NCBI RefSeq assembly: GCF_010093535.1
Contig: NW_022985164.1
Span: forward strand, 481,495 to 545,494
Direction: 5' to 3'
DNA length: 64,000 nucleotides
Source of the DNA: Lindgomyces ingoldianus
Taxonomy: Eukaryota > Ascomycota > Dothideomycetes > Pleosporales > Lindgomycetaceae
Below the pieces are notes generated by a model. It was not told the origin of the DNA. It did no database searches and saw only the letters and a program-made list of their open reading frames with translations. Each line of letters opens with the position of its first letter. Position 1 is the first letter of the stretch. Of this stretch, positions 12,077-21,999 are shown piece after piece. Both the position numbers and the translations under genes were made by a program.

Positions 12077-13193
12077 TCAACCAGTCCAAACTGCAGGACC
12101 TGGATTCTTATACGTAGCGATATTGTATATCTGAGTAGGTGCTGTTGCAGCCATTTCTCCGGGGAACATAATGCCTATGAATGCATAAGTTCTAACTCTT
12201 TTACTATCCAAAATACGAGATCGAAAGACATACCTGGGTCACGAGGATTGTAATCCTCGGGCAGCTTGATCGTTGGCCCTGGCTTACCTATGCACTTTTA
12301 TTAGCTACCAGCGATTCCACCTCATCGAGCCTCAAGATCCATACCGCCTCCGGGCCCAACAACTTCAATATGCGCACATGAATGGTAGAACTGCGTTTTG
12401 TTGTATCCTGGATGGAGTCCAAACATCTGCTCACCTCGCAGAAGATACTTCCCGGGGGGTGTCGTTTTCGGAATCGTAAAATTCATCTACGACCACTATC
12501 AGCCTTATATATCCGAATCGAATGCTCCGGCAGATTGTGCGCATACAAAATGCGTATCAGAGTTAAGTTCCCAATTCTTCGCATCTCGGACGCCGTATTG
12601 CTTAATCTTGAACCAATTCCCATCGCCTTTGTATGTCGCAAGATCGTCATTCGGTGCGCGCGAGAGGTATCCGTGTCCGGGACCGGCATGGTAGATTGTC
12701 GTGTCAGACTACTCAACACAGTTATCAAGAGCCTGGAGGCAAAAAAAAAACCCACAAGAGATGCGTACATAGGCACAGTCCTTGCCAATCCCAAACCCAA
12801 CAGTTTCCCCGGCTTTGATGACTAAGGTCTCGACGTCCGCCCAAGAGTTCTTCTCCAGGTAGTTGCAACGGATATTGGTGTTGGTTGTGTCGGCGATGTA
12901 GAAGGGGTAGCAGAGGGCGTCTTTGCGGAGCTTTCTGAGTGGTACGAAGGCGTGAGCGTGGAGTTGGAGTGCTTTAGTGACGAAGGCGCCGTGGTGCTGC
13001 CTACCTAAAGTACCGCCATTCAGCATTCAATGTCCCGTTTGTCAGGAGCGTCATGAAGGTGTCTATGTAGTCAACAGGTCAGAAGTGTGGAAAGTTAGGG
13101 ATGCTGAAGTATGCTAGGGGAAATCGTACAGTGGGCATCCACTAGCCCTCCGAACGCCTGCAAGAGGAGAGTGATTAACAAAGAAGACCTCAT
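12077..13193 (-). pseudogene. AA9-type lytic polysaccharide monooxygenase, broken
   Basis: On the minus strand ATG at 13193 opens a signal peptide ending VDA followed directly by His, the N-terminal copper-binding residue of AA9 enzymes. Further family landmarks are NTNIRCN, IYHAGPGHGYLSRAP, GDGNWFKI, NFTIPKTTPPGKYLLRGE and QFYHSCAHIEVVGPGG, with a C-terminus ending GPAVWTG before TGA at 12077-12079. Plausible GT-AG introns separate several of these blocks. The frame does not hold throughout: a shift is needed after WRY (near 13010), and several stops precede NFTIP near 12480-12500. I therefore call a recent pseudogene, although one or two missed introns or sequencing errors cannot be excluded. 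AA9 enzymes oxidatively cleave cellulose and related glucans outside the cell. Confidence 0.75.
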
Positions 13194-14458
13194 TTTAGTC
13201 CTCACTTGGGCTCAAAGTTAGAGGAATATCAAGGTAAGCCGTATAGTGGACCAAATTTATAACTTTCCTCTCAACGAGAACCATAAATGTCACGTGTATA
13301 AGTGTCAAAGGATACCCGCCTAGCCCCCTAAAACAGATGAGTTCACCTGCTGATCATCTAAGTGGCATGGATGAACTATCTAAATGGAAGGAAGAGACAG
13401 AATAAGTGCAATTCGCATACTAGACTTATGTTTCTAGCAGCATAATGCTAGGTGGTTATATTGGAAAACGCCTTGCCGTTATTACAAAGTGGAGAACCAT
13501 CCATATAATCGGAAATCAATGAAAATTGCTCGTTGCGGTGCACTTAAGGGTTGGGTAAACGGACCGGTTACCGATTGTGGAGCGGAACGTTGCGTTGTGG
13601 CGGTTGTATTGGAGGTCCTCGATCGATGCCTGTTTCTAATATTAAAGGAAGGTAGTTAATCACATGGCACGCTGAGATATGCTTTCGGATCTTCGATATC
13701 CCTATTATCACTAGGATTGGAGAAAGACGACTATGATGCCTTATGCCAAGCGTTTCGAATCAGAAAAGTAAAGGTGCTCATGTCTTTCCAGCTCATCCTG
13801 ATGTCCAACAATGGTCATTGAGAGAACGAGGGGATAAAAGCGACAAAACCAAAGGCCGAAATTATGACGTAAGAATTGTTGCAAATGGAGAGGTGGTGTA
13901 AGCATGCAGCTATGTAAGAAGCTGATGAAGTGAAGTGTTTTGTGTCAAGCCTAAGTGCTCTGTTGCAGAATATTTATTTACATCTATGATGGCGGGGGCA
14001 GTGAGGGCCATGGCAATGGCTAAGGGGATATGGTGAAGGTATAGGAGCTATAGTAACAGCAGTAGGGGCTGTTGAGGCACAGGGAAGGAAGGTTTCTGTA
14101 CCAGGAATGCGACAAGAATTAGCATTCACAACATAGGAATCTTGCTATGTTAGAGCAAGTTTGGTTCAGAGGTACGACATTGACCTCAGACTCTACTTCA
14201 ACAACCTAACCTTTCGCTCTGAACCGCAAAGTAAACCACGGCCCTCACCATTACTTTCCAATCATTCAAGAAATTAGAACCAAGGTGAAACCACGAAGTC
14301 ATGGCCACCATACCATGGTGGATTCGGGTCCTCATCTCGAGCCACCGGCTCGCACGTGACACCAATTTTCACTGAAGGGCCTGGCAATCGGCGCAAACGA
14401 GCAATGCACATACCACGCGCCCACCGAATATAAATCTCCTCACGCTACTTATTCAAAA
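13194..14458. other. Intergenic region, no gene seen
   Basis: Composition is normal for the island. This is the space between the divergent AA9 pseudogene and the RBR pseudogene, so it should contain both former promoters. I see no conserved coding relic; around 13980-14090 there is a purine-rich, imperfectly repetitive patch. Confidence 0.5.
14429..14434 (+). promoter_or_regulatory. Candidate TATA box
   Basis: TATAAA lies 30 bases upstream of the ATG at 14459. The spacing to the ATG is short for a TATA box, so this is only a candidate. Confidence 0.3.
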
Positions 14459-15812
14459 ATGCTGCGGCCACCGCCAAACATCAACGTACGATATTTAAGC
14501 AACGACAGCATGACGCCTACGACTCGATTTAGGTCCAAGCCCCACCGTCAAGTTGGCTACACTGATCAAGACAAGCGAAGTCGCATCCACAAGACACACA
14601 TTTGTCAAACAAATCTCAACGCGGCGCTCGCTCTTCGCACTCATAACCCAGGACCATTTGCCACCGCCGCAGGAGTCAACAAACTCGCAGTCAAACTACA
14701 AAGCAAGCCAAAACTTGTGCCGAGGCCAAAGGCACGCGATTGCAAGATATGTGCCAGGAAAAAGCCGCCAGTCTCTTTCGGAAAATTAGGTGAAGCCGTC
14801 TGTGGTCACTTCATGGACATTTGCAGAGACTGCGTCGAGAAAATGGTTCGAACAAAGATGGTAGATGGCACCCTTGATGTGGCCGAATTGGCCTGTCCAT
14901 ACTCCGAGTGTACCTATGTGATGGGATTTGAAGAAGCAAAGAAGTTGGTTTCCCGAGCTCTTTTCGAGAAGTAAGTACCACACAGCTACCTTTAGAATTT
15001 GTGCGGTTCGCGCAGCAATCCCCGACCGTCCCTGTTCCCCTGCAGCTCTCATGATCGGGACGCCCGCAGCACGCTACAGGAACTTTCAAAAGCGAGGTAC
15101 CAGGTAGTAGGAGTACTTAGAAAGACGTAACCCGACGCCGACTCTTCAGTAATTCTTCCACTGTTTGTGTATGCTAATTACCATCTCTAGGTAGGACAAA
15201 GCACTCTTGCAACATTTTCTCTGCTCTAGCAAGGATTTCCACACAAGTCCCAACCTGATTTGCGGCCAGAATTTCTCCATCGGAAACTGTGTTAGCCCGG
15301 ACATCGAGCAGGGGCTAGACGAGGATGGCAGTGTCCCGAGCGATGAATTAAAGTATAATGTGTTCTTACGAAAGCCCATGGGAAACAGAGACGAGAAAGA
15401 AGAAGCATCATCCAATAGCCATATTGCTTGCCCATACTGCAAGTATGAGATGTGTATCAAGTGCGACCGACCAGGGCACCAAGGGAAGACCTGTAATAGC
15501 GTTAAGTGAGCCGAGGACCGCGCATCCGAGGACGCCATTAAGTCAATGGGAGTGAGGCTGTGTCCGAACTGTGGTGTTCGCATCGAGAAGTCTAGCGGTT
15601 GCAACCATATGCATTGTAAGTTAGCAGATTGGTAAGTAACGGACGTGGGAAAGGGTCTAATATGCCATTTCACAGGCAAAAAATGACAGTATCCCTTTTG
15701 TTAGGGGGCTTATGCTCGTATTAAACCAGTCCCGTTCACCACTTGCCAGGCTGCCCAGAACGAACTGGCAGGATCGTGGATCAACCCGGAAGCTACTATC
15801 AGGGTGACATGA
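14459..15812 (+). pseudogene. RBR-type (RING-IBR-RING) E3 ubiquitin ligase, broken
   Basis: A RING1 domain is visible in exon 1 (14459-14970): CKICARK, then VCGHFMDICRDC and ACPYSEC at residues 95-155. Further exons, near 15046-15090, 15191-15615 and 15676-15812, encode an IBR-like segment (ACPYCKYEMCIKCDRPGHQ) and a RING2 segment (LCPNCGVRIEKSSGCNHMHC) holding the family's catalytic-Cys motif. Splice sites such as GTAAGT at 14971 and GTAAGT at 15616 look intact. Three in-frame stops break the protein: TGA at 15507-15509, TGA at 15684-15686 where a RING2 Cys is expected, and TAG at 15702-15704 where Trp is expected. Such ligases pass ubiquitin through the RING2 Cys. This copy should not make a working RING2. 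Confidence 0.8.
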
Positions 15813-17217
15813 ACACACTCGTTCATGCTCTGCTATAGGTCATCCTAATTCATCTAAGACAGATTCAGATACGTGGTATTGTGTCACGATTTCTCATCCT
15901 GCCCCAACTGGCTCAGATTGTCTGCTCCTTCTTTGTTGTCAAATTTCAGGAGAAAGATGGTGAGATGGGCTTTTGTGGGGTATCTTGCTTTCTGAGAACA
16001 TAGACAGCGGAATGGAAGTTGGTGGGATTTCTTGCTCTCCAAGGCCGTAGACGTTATGGGATTCCAGTGCAACTGGGCACCGGAGTTACATTTCAACAGG
16101 AAGCTTCAAAGGGTGTAATAGTTAGTTCCTCAAAAGTATTCCCAAACCAATAGGATCAATTCACGCATTGATGATGCTGCTCGAACTCTCTTGACACCCC
16201 TGCATGCATCTATCAAGACTTATCCACGCCTAGCCTGCTCACTACTGCTAGCTCGTACCTAAACTTCATTCTCTTCATTTCATAGATATCACGGAAGGAA
16301 ATGCTTGTATTCTCATAGGAAAGTGACAAGCATCTGATGTATGCCATGAAAAATATGAAAACGACACCACCCTAATTGGACAACTCAATAGCCGTGAAAT
16401 CACCATCAAAGTGAAAGAGGAAATTGCGCCCTATATCTGACCTAGGTAGCCTCGTGCGGGGATATAAAGATCGGGTCCAGATCAGGGCTTGTGTAAAGAA
16501 TTGGAAGTGACGAGAATCTGCACTTTCCTCGCCCGAGCAATTCACCTGCTTCATCGAGTGAACATAGCCCTCTCCGCGCCACTTTCACTAAAGAAACTCA
16601 CTCTCAACTAACGAAGAAAGTGAAATTCGCATAAGAATCTCGAATGTGCCAGATCTACCGCATACTTGGTAGAGAGATCGGGCGGTGTGGCAGTCGATGA
16701 ACCGGCGGTCGAAGAGCGCCACCGATATCGAAATCGCTTCCTTTTGTATCGAGGAAAGTTTCCGTGGCAGACCGTGAATAAACGTCGCAAACGGGTGTTG
16801 CTGTTGACGTCAGGTTGTCGCCTGGTGGGTAGACTTATGAACCACGGAGCATTCACCTCCCTTTCCCTTCGCGTATGCGTCTTCCCAATTAGAAAATTGT
16901 TGACAGAAATATTTCGCTGCTGATTTTGAACAACAGAAGAAAACCATCTAGTCACCTCTTCGACAGGGAGGTTTGGAATGATCTGCATCGAGATTTTAAA
17001 GGGACAAATCCGGCAGCGAAACACGTGGCCAAGAGCCCCATCTCCTAAAGTGCAACAAAGTCAGTCTATTTGTGATCAATCAACCGGCTACTATCACCTC
17101 AAACAGCAATTCGAAAGCTTCATCTCCTCGGCGTAGATATAAAATCTCTGCCAATACAACCCAAACATCTCACATACACGAACAACAACTCTTCGCTTCT
17201 TTAATTGTTGTTAGCCC
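15813..17217. other. Intergenic region, no gene seen
   Basis: Composition is normal. Overlapping open frames on both strands around 16610-17020 have no recognisable domain and no splice-supported extension, so I do not call a gene. Confidence 0.5.
17138..17144 (+). promoter_or_regulatory. Candidate TATA box
   Basis: TATAAAA lies 80 bases upstream of the ATG at 17218, a spacing that fits a core promoter for the 390-residue gene. Confidence 0.45.
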
Positions 17218-18390
17218 ATGGATCCGCCAACTCCGGAGGCATCGGGGCTAGACGAAGATGAATTCTTGTATCCAGAGTCGTTGTCCAACCCCGTCTCTTC
17301 ATTGGGTGGGATGGCAGTGAAGCTTGAGAGGGAACAATCGACCGACCCAGACTCGCAAGATCGGCTGCAAATCCCATCGCCAATACCAATCTTCCCAAAG
17401 CCTCTTGCCCTGTCTTACTGCAACTTCAAAAACCATTTTTCCGCGTACGGCTACATGGACGGGACGAGGATGGAAGCCGCAAGTTTTCTAGTTGCTCCAC
17501 TATTGAGACATTATTTCCCAAAGACCAAGTTCGAGTACTGGAGGTTGGCGCGGCAAGATGAGAGCCTGTTTCAGTGTATTCCAGTGGACGGTACAACATA
17601 CTGGATGGTGACCACGAAATCTCTAAAACAGGAAGGTGCTGGGGACGATAGTGACCCTTCGAGAGAAGCCATGATATTCCAGAGATCGCTAGTGTTGCTA
17701 GTAATCATTGTAACGAGCTATCCGTTCCTCGAGGCGCGAGAGAGAGGCAGGATAAATTCAATCAACTTCTCTGACAAGGCATTAGGCAATTCTGGCGAGG
17801 TCATGGTTGACGAGACGGTTGCACGACGTGGAAACGTTGTGGTCCTGGGAGGGAGAACGAGGCCTTCAGCTCCGAGCTTCGAGTTCTTCACGTTTGATGT
17901 TGATGGTGGACACGGACATTCCCTAGTCCCTTGTTTCGGCCAACCAGAACAACATCAGACTGGGTTCCGTACGAACAGGTTCAGTTTGGAAACTGAAGAC
18001 GTAGATAAGGTCGACATAATGTTCAGAATGTTCGCAGAGAGCGGATCCGGCAGTTGTGTGTTCAATGCAAACACGCTTTCGAGGCTTGGGGTACGGTTAC
18101 CACCTCTTCATCGAGTCCGCCAACGATCGGCGGAGTCGCAGGCTTTACATAAAGATCTGACGCCGGAAGGTTCCGATGACATGACAGATGAATATCTCCG
18201 AAGTCTTAAGATCAATAGGAATGGAAAGCTGCTAGGGGCTGGCGGGCGTTTCCTGACTAAGGAAAAGGACCTGAAAGCGAAACGACTTGCCAGCGCGAGG
18301 GGCATCAAGTTTGCGTTGCCTGAATTCAAGAGTGACATGGATCGAAGTCGAGAGCGACGCGACCGCGACCGGGCTAGGCGGAAGCGTTAG
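17218..18390 (+). CDS. Hypothetical protein, 390 residues
   Basis: A single uninterrupted frame of 390 residues, preceded by a TATA box and a pyrimidine-rich leader. I do not recognise the family. The N-terminus is acidic and Pro-rich (residues 1-60). The middle (about 60-270) is mixed alpha/beta in character, with a hydrophobic segment near 159-171 (SLVLLVIIVTSYPF) too short and isolated to call a membrane protein. The C-terminus from about 325 is strongly basic, ending in an Arg/Asp-rich tail (RSRERRDRDRARRKR) that could act as a nuclear localisation signal or bind nucleic acid. There is no signal peptide. The codon pattern and lack of stops support a real, intact gene; any role is unknown. 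Confidence 0.75.
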   Translation: MDPPTPEASGLDEDEFLYPESLSNPVSSLGGMAVKLEREQSTDPDSQDRLQIPSPIPIFPKPLALSYCNFKNHFSAYGYMDGTRMEAASFLVAPLLRHYFPKTKFEYWRLARQDESLFQCIPVDGTTYWMVTTKSLKQEGAGDDSDPSREAMIFQRSLVLLVIIVTSYPFLEARERGRINSINFSDKALGNSGEVMVDETVARRGNVVVLGGRTRPSAPSFEFFTFDVDGGHGHSLVPCFGQPEQHQTGFRTNRFSLETEDVDKVDIMFRMFAESGSGSCVFNANTLSRLGVRLPPLHRVRQRSAESQALHKDLTPEGSDDMTDEYLRSLKINRNGKLLGAGGRFLTKEKDLKAKRLASARGIKFALPEFKSDMDRSRERRDRDRARRKR

Positions 18391-19526
18391 TCAACACGGA
18401 CATAGAAGGCTCAGATAGATGTATCACGGAATCCGGGTTGTACATATACGGAAGGTGATAAGAGTGAAGTATTTGTACGAGCATGGTGTATCAAAACAGA
18501 AGGATAGCGGGTGGCTGTATGCTTTGTGGGAGGGATGTTTTCTACCGTGCGTATATTAGCAAAACTGAATACTGAGGTCTTCCATGCTCGCGCTTGCGAT
18601 TCTAGACAAATAAATCTACCTGCAGAAGTTCTCCCATGACGATGTAAGCTCATTCACCACTGCGGGACAATGGCCAAAGACCATCGTAGAACCACGCGGC
18701 TTGACGAGCCATTCTGATTAGTAAGGGCGCCACTTGAGCGAATTCCTTGGTCTGTCGGTGGGCAAGCGGCCCTCCCTGCCTTGCATATATATATTCTTGT
18801 TTCGGTTTCGATTCGTAGACTAATATTGGTGGCCGGGTTCCGCTGAGCTTGTCCAGTGAGCTCGTCGTGGGGAAATCTGTGTCGATGACCGAGCATTTGG
18901 CTCCTTAGGAGGCTCTGGCTTGACTTGGTGGGTTCATCGGTGGGAGGGAGCTGGAAGTCGGGCGCTGGCTTTGAGTTGAAACGAAGCGATCTCCAAGGTG
19001 GACGAGACCGAATACTGCCAAGCCCTCCCGCAATGGATGCGCCACTCCAGCCACCACACAGCCTGCAGCGATGTGCAAACATAGGATTCCGTCATCTTTT
19101 GACCCTTAGGGAGACTCCAACTGATTTTTATTATATACAAACTCGCCCTCAACGCGAGAGGCGACACTGACAGGGCTTCCGGAGCTCCCTGTGAAAAATT
19201 GCTGACCTTCGCGGAGAGCACAGTCAGCACAGTTCGTTCATATTTAATGTTAGTTGGCAACATATATTCACATATCTTTTTCAAATTTGGAGGTTAAACA
19301 ACATTCACGGTCTGATTGGGTGGGGAGCCGGTGGAGCACAACACCCGAAGAAACCCACAATTTCATGCCCAGTAAGCGGTCTCTACCAAGGTATATACGT
19401 ATTCTAAGCCTTCGAAAAGGTATTCTCTTTTTAGCCCTGGCATAAAGCATTTGAGTAAAGCCCTTCTAATGGATTTTAGGCCTCTATGTTCTCGTCGCCT
19501 TCATAGTCCATCTTATTGTGTCCACA
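18391..19526. other. Intergenic region, no gene seen
   Basis: Normal composition. Several short open frames overlap each other on both strands; none shows a motif or a consistent splice model. Confidence 0.5.
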
Positions 19527-20813
19527 ATGGCAGAGTCAGCACACATTGCGCGAATCAAGAAGAACGCAAAGCGCGACAATATTGATCTCACAGTTCTGCC
19601 TTTCCTGGCCTCCGCGCTTGCAGACATCCAAAAGATATTTACTCAAACGATTTCCGGAGTTCCAACCTTCTCCAATGCAACTCGGATCGATACCCATGTG
19701 CATCCTGTGCCTTCCTGGTTCCACGACCTTCAGCCTTTGGCGGGAGGTCGAGAAACACCATCCTGGGACATTCTCTCTCACTTCAACTTTATGCTCTCCC
19801 ATTCCATCACTCGTTCCATTCTCTGTATCTCGACACCACAGGCCAATGCTTTCCCAGGAGACAAACCCAAAACGCGAGCTCTCGCCCGAATCCTGAATGA
19901 GTTCACTTCGGCATTAGTAACGGTGTATCCGGATCGATTCAGCTTTCTCGCCGTGACAGCATTGCCTTATGTCGAAGAAAGCATTGCGGAGGTAAGATAC
20001 GCATTAAATGAATTAGGTGCTGTCGGCGTAGGTGTTTTGACAAACCATGAAGCCCTCTATCCTGGAGACAAGATGTTCAGACCGCTTTGGGAGTATTTAC
20101 AAAATCGATCAAGTGAGAGGGAAATTATATTCATCCACCCTACGGATCCACTGATGAAGGTTGACGGGAGACTGGTCGATTCAAAACCATGTGGGTCGCT
20201 TCACTAGCTTTTGTATTTTAAAAATTTAGAAGTACTGTGGTAACTAATGGGCAGAAGCACCTTTGAGATCTGGTCTTGGGGAATTCTACTTTGAGACTGC
20301 GCGAGCGATTTCGTCGATCACGGCTTCAAGGACCATTATCGAGTTCCCGAAACTTCACTGGCGGATATCACATGGGGCTGGTGCATTTCCGGATATTGAA
20401 GATCGCTTTTTATTAGGCGTCCCAATGGATGCGGAAGAGGCGTGGAAAATTTACGCAACGCGGTAATTGGACCTTTGAAGTAGAGAACTAAGCCACCCAC
20501 TGACGATCGTATATTTTGGTACGATAGTGCTGGACCTGTTTATCCTCGTCAGATAAAAGGGCTTCTCGCTCATGATGTGCCCGTATCCCAGTTTGTATTC
20601 GGGACAGTGAGTTTTGCCTTCCGGAATCCGCCCTACTATGATGTTTACTCTGCTAATTGAGCGTAGGATTATCCGTATGGCATAGGGTTTTGGGATGTGG
20701 ATGCCAACATTGCAGGCCTTGCCGATGCTGACTTTCTCTCCCCAGAGGAAAAAGATGGTATATTTCATGGAAATGCCCGGGAACTCTGGAAAGGAAAGAT
20801 TGGTGGCGTATGA
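19527..20813 (+). CDS. Amidohydrolase-2 family protein (decarboxylase-like)
   Basis: The protein resembles the metal-dependent amidohydrolase-2 group that includes 6-methylsalicylate and ACMS decarboxylases. The ATG at 19527 is preferred. Metal-binding motifs appear in order: DTHVHP (His57 and His59), IFIHPTDP, WRISHGAGAFPD and the late Asp in DYPYG. Likely exons are 19527-20190, about 20259-20462, 20528-20606 and 20667-20813, giving about 365 residues, slightly above the usual family length. The third intron (20607-20666) is clean GT-AG. The first two are less certain: my hand count leaves the reading frame one base short across exon 2, so one boundary is misplaced or there is a small frameshift. 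No signal peptide, so probably cytosolic. The substrate cannot be read from the sequence. Confidence 0.75.
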
Positions 20814-21890
20814 GTTATCTGCCACTGTGAGATATAAGGTTGCAACATATTTGCTAGGCCAGTGGGAAACGCCTTATGAGATATCGGGTTAGGTACAATC
20901 TCGTTTAAGTTCACTAGATTCTTTATTAGCAAAAGCTTGATGGTGAGTCCTTGGAAGCCCTCTTAGACGACTCTCCTGCCAGCCAATTTGTTGGCAAATT
21001 TGGGCTTCTCTTGGAGGGCCCAATCTTGGTTGTAATAAGTTAAGACGAAGGGTATGCCTGCAATGAAAGTGTCTCCAGCTCTAATTGTGCTTAAGCGCGT
21101 TAGTGATGGTCGATGAGAGACCATTCTTCAGAACATACTCGACCACTGAAAGATAGGCTTCTCTTGGCGTCCAAACATCGACAACTCTCCCAGCTCCCTG
21201 GATAAATCGAAGATTATTAAACGACAGTTACATCCTGGGAACCCCAGGTGCAACATAACAGAGTGCTAGTTGAGCAAGTTAGCATTTAGTGGCTGCAGTC
21301 CCCCTAGCTGGCTTCTCACTTATTCTTAGTCACTAGAAACTGTGCCTCAGTGCATTCTTTGGCCGACTTGAAACCTTTGTCCTACATCAAATAATTAGCG
21401 AGAAAACCCGGACTCACTCGGTCTAGGCGAGCCTACCTATGCCCATGATCTGAAATAGAACACCAAGTATTCTTCTGCTACAAAATCCGCCAATCCCTCT
21501 CAGTGAGGCTTTTCAACCTCGACACTAATCTTGAAGTGTGGAGGCCGTGATTGAAGACTGAAAATACATTGGAGTGTTACATCGGGAATACGACCTGCTC
21601 ATGTTAGCTCATCAAGTGAACAAGCGCCATCACCTCTACCTCGAAATGGTACCAACCAGACATGGTGTTTCAACCTCGGTCAACCCACGTGACTTTTGAG
21701 CGAATTCCTCAGTCATGTCTGTGAGGCCATTGTAATTCACAATTATTCGGCTTCTGCTGGAATGGCTATTAATAACGTAGCTAGAGGCTGTCTCTTGGCT
21801 ACCGTATCGGATAATGCACTAAGGATACAAGATAGTATTCGAGAGTGAGTTGCGAACGAATCAAATATTACACTATCTCTACCGCCAAGC
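20814..21890 (-). pseudogene. Faint gene relic near the isochore edge
   Basis: Minus-strand segments read like coding sequence but not in one frame. One contains RVVDVWTPREAYLSVVEYVL (about 21105-21190), another GIPFVLTYYNQDWALQEKPK (about 20985-21055), and there are weaker pieces up to about 21690. They are separated by stops and shifts. I do not recognise the family. The region ends where composition falls to the AT-rich state near 21.89 kb, so decay by RIP spreading from the repeats is plausible. Confidence 0.35.
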
Positions 21891-21999
21891 CCTCTCTCCT
21901 ATTGGTCTGGATATAAGCCAGCTATTGATTTAATTAGTAGAAAATTAGTAACTAAAAAGCTGCGTTACTGTTTGTTTTTAAGCTTTAAGTAATTGTTCT

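Noticed and set aside
12382..12825. 147-codon plus-strand frame
   Set aside because: It lies antisense to the AA9 pseudogene, whose minus-strand motifs explain the open frame.
16608..17024. 138-codon minus-strand frame
   Set aside because: No motif, overlapped by an opposite-strand frame, and no splice-supported extension.
18654..19284. Overlapping frames on both strands
   Set aside because: They contradict each other and have no recognisable domain.
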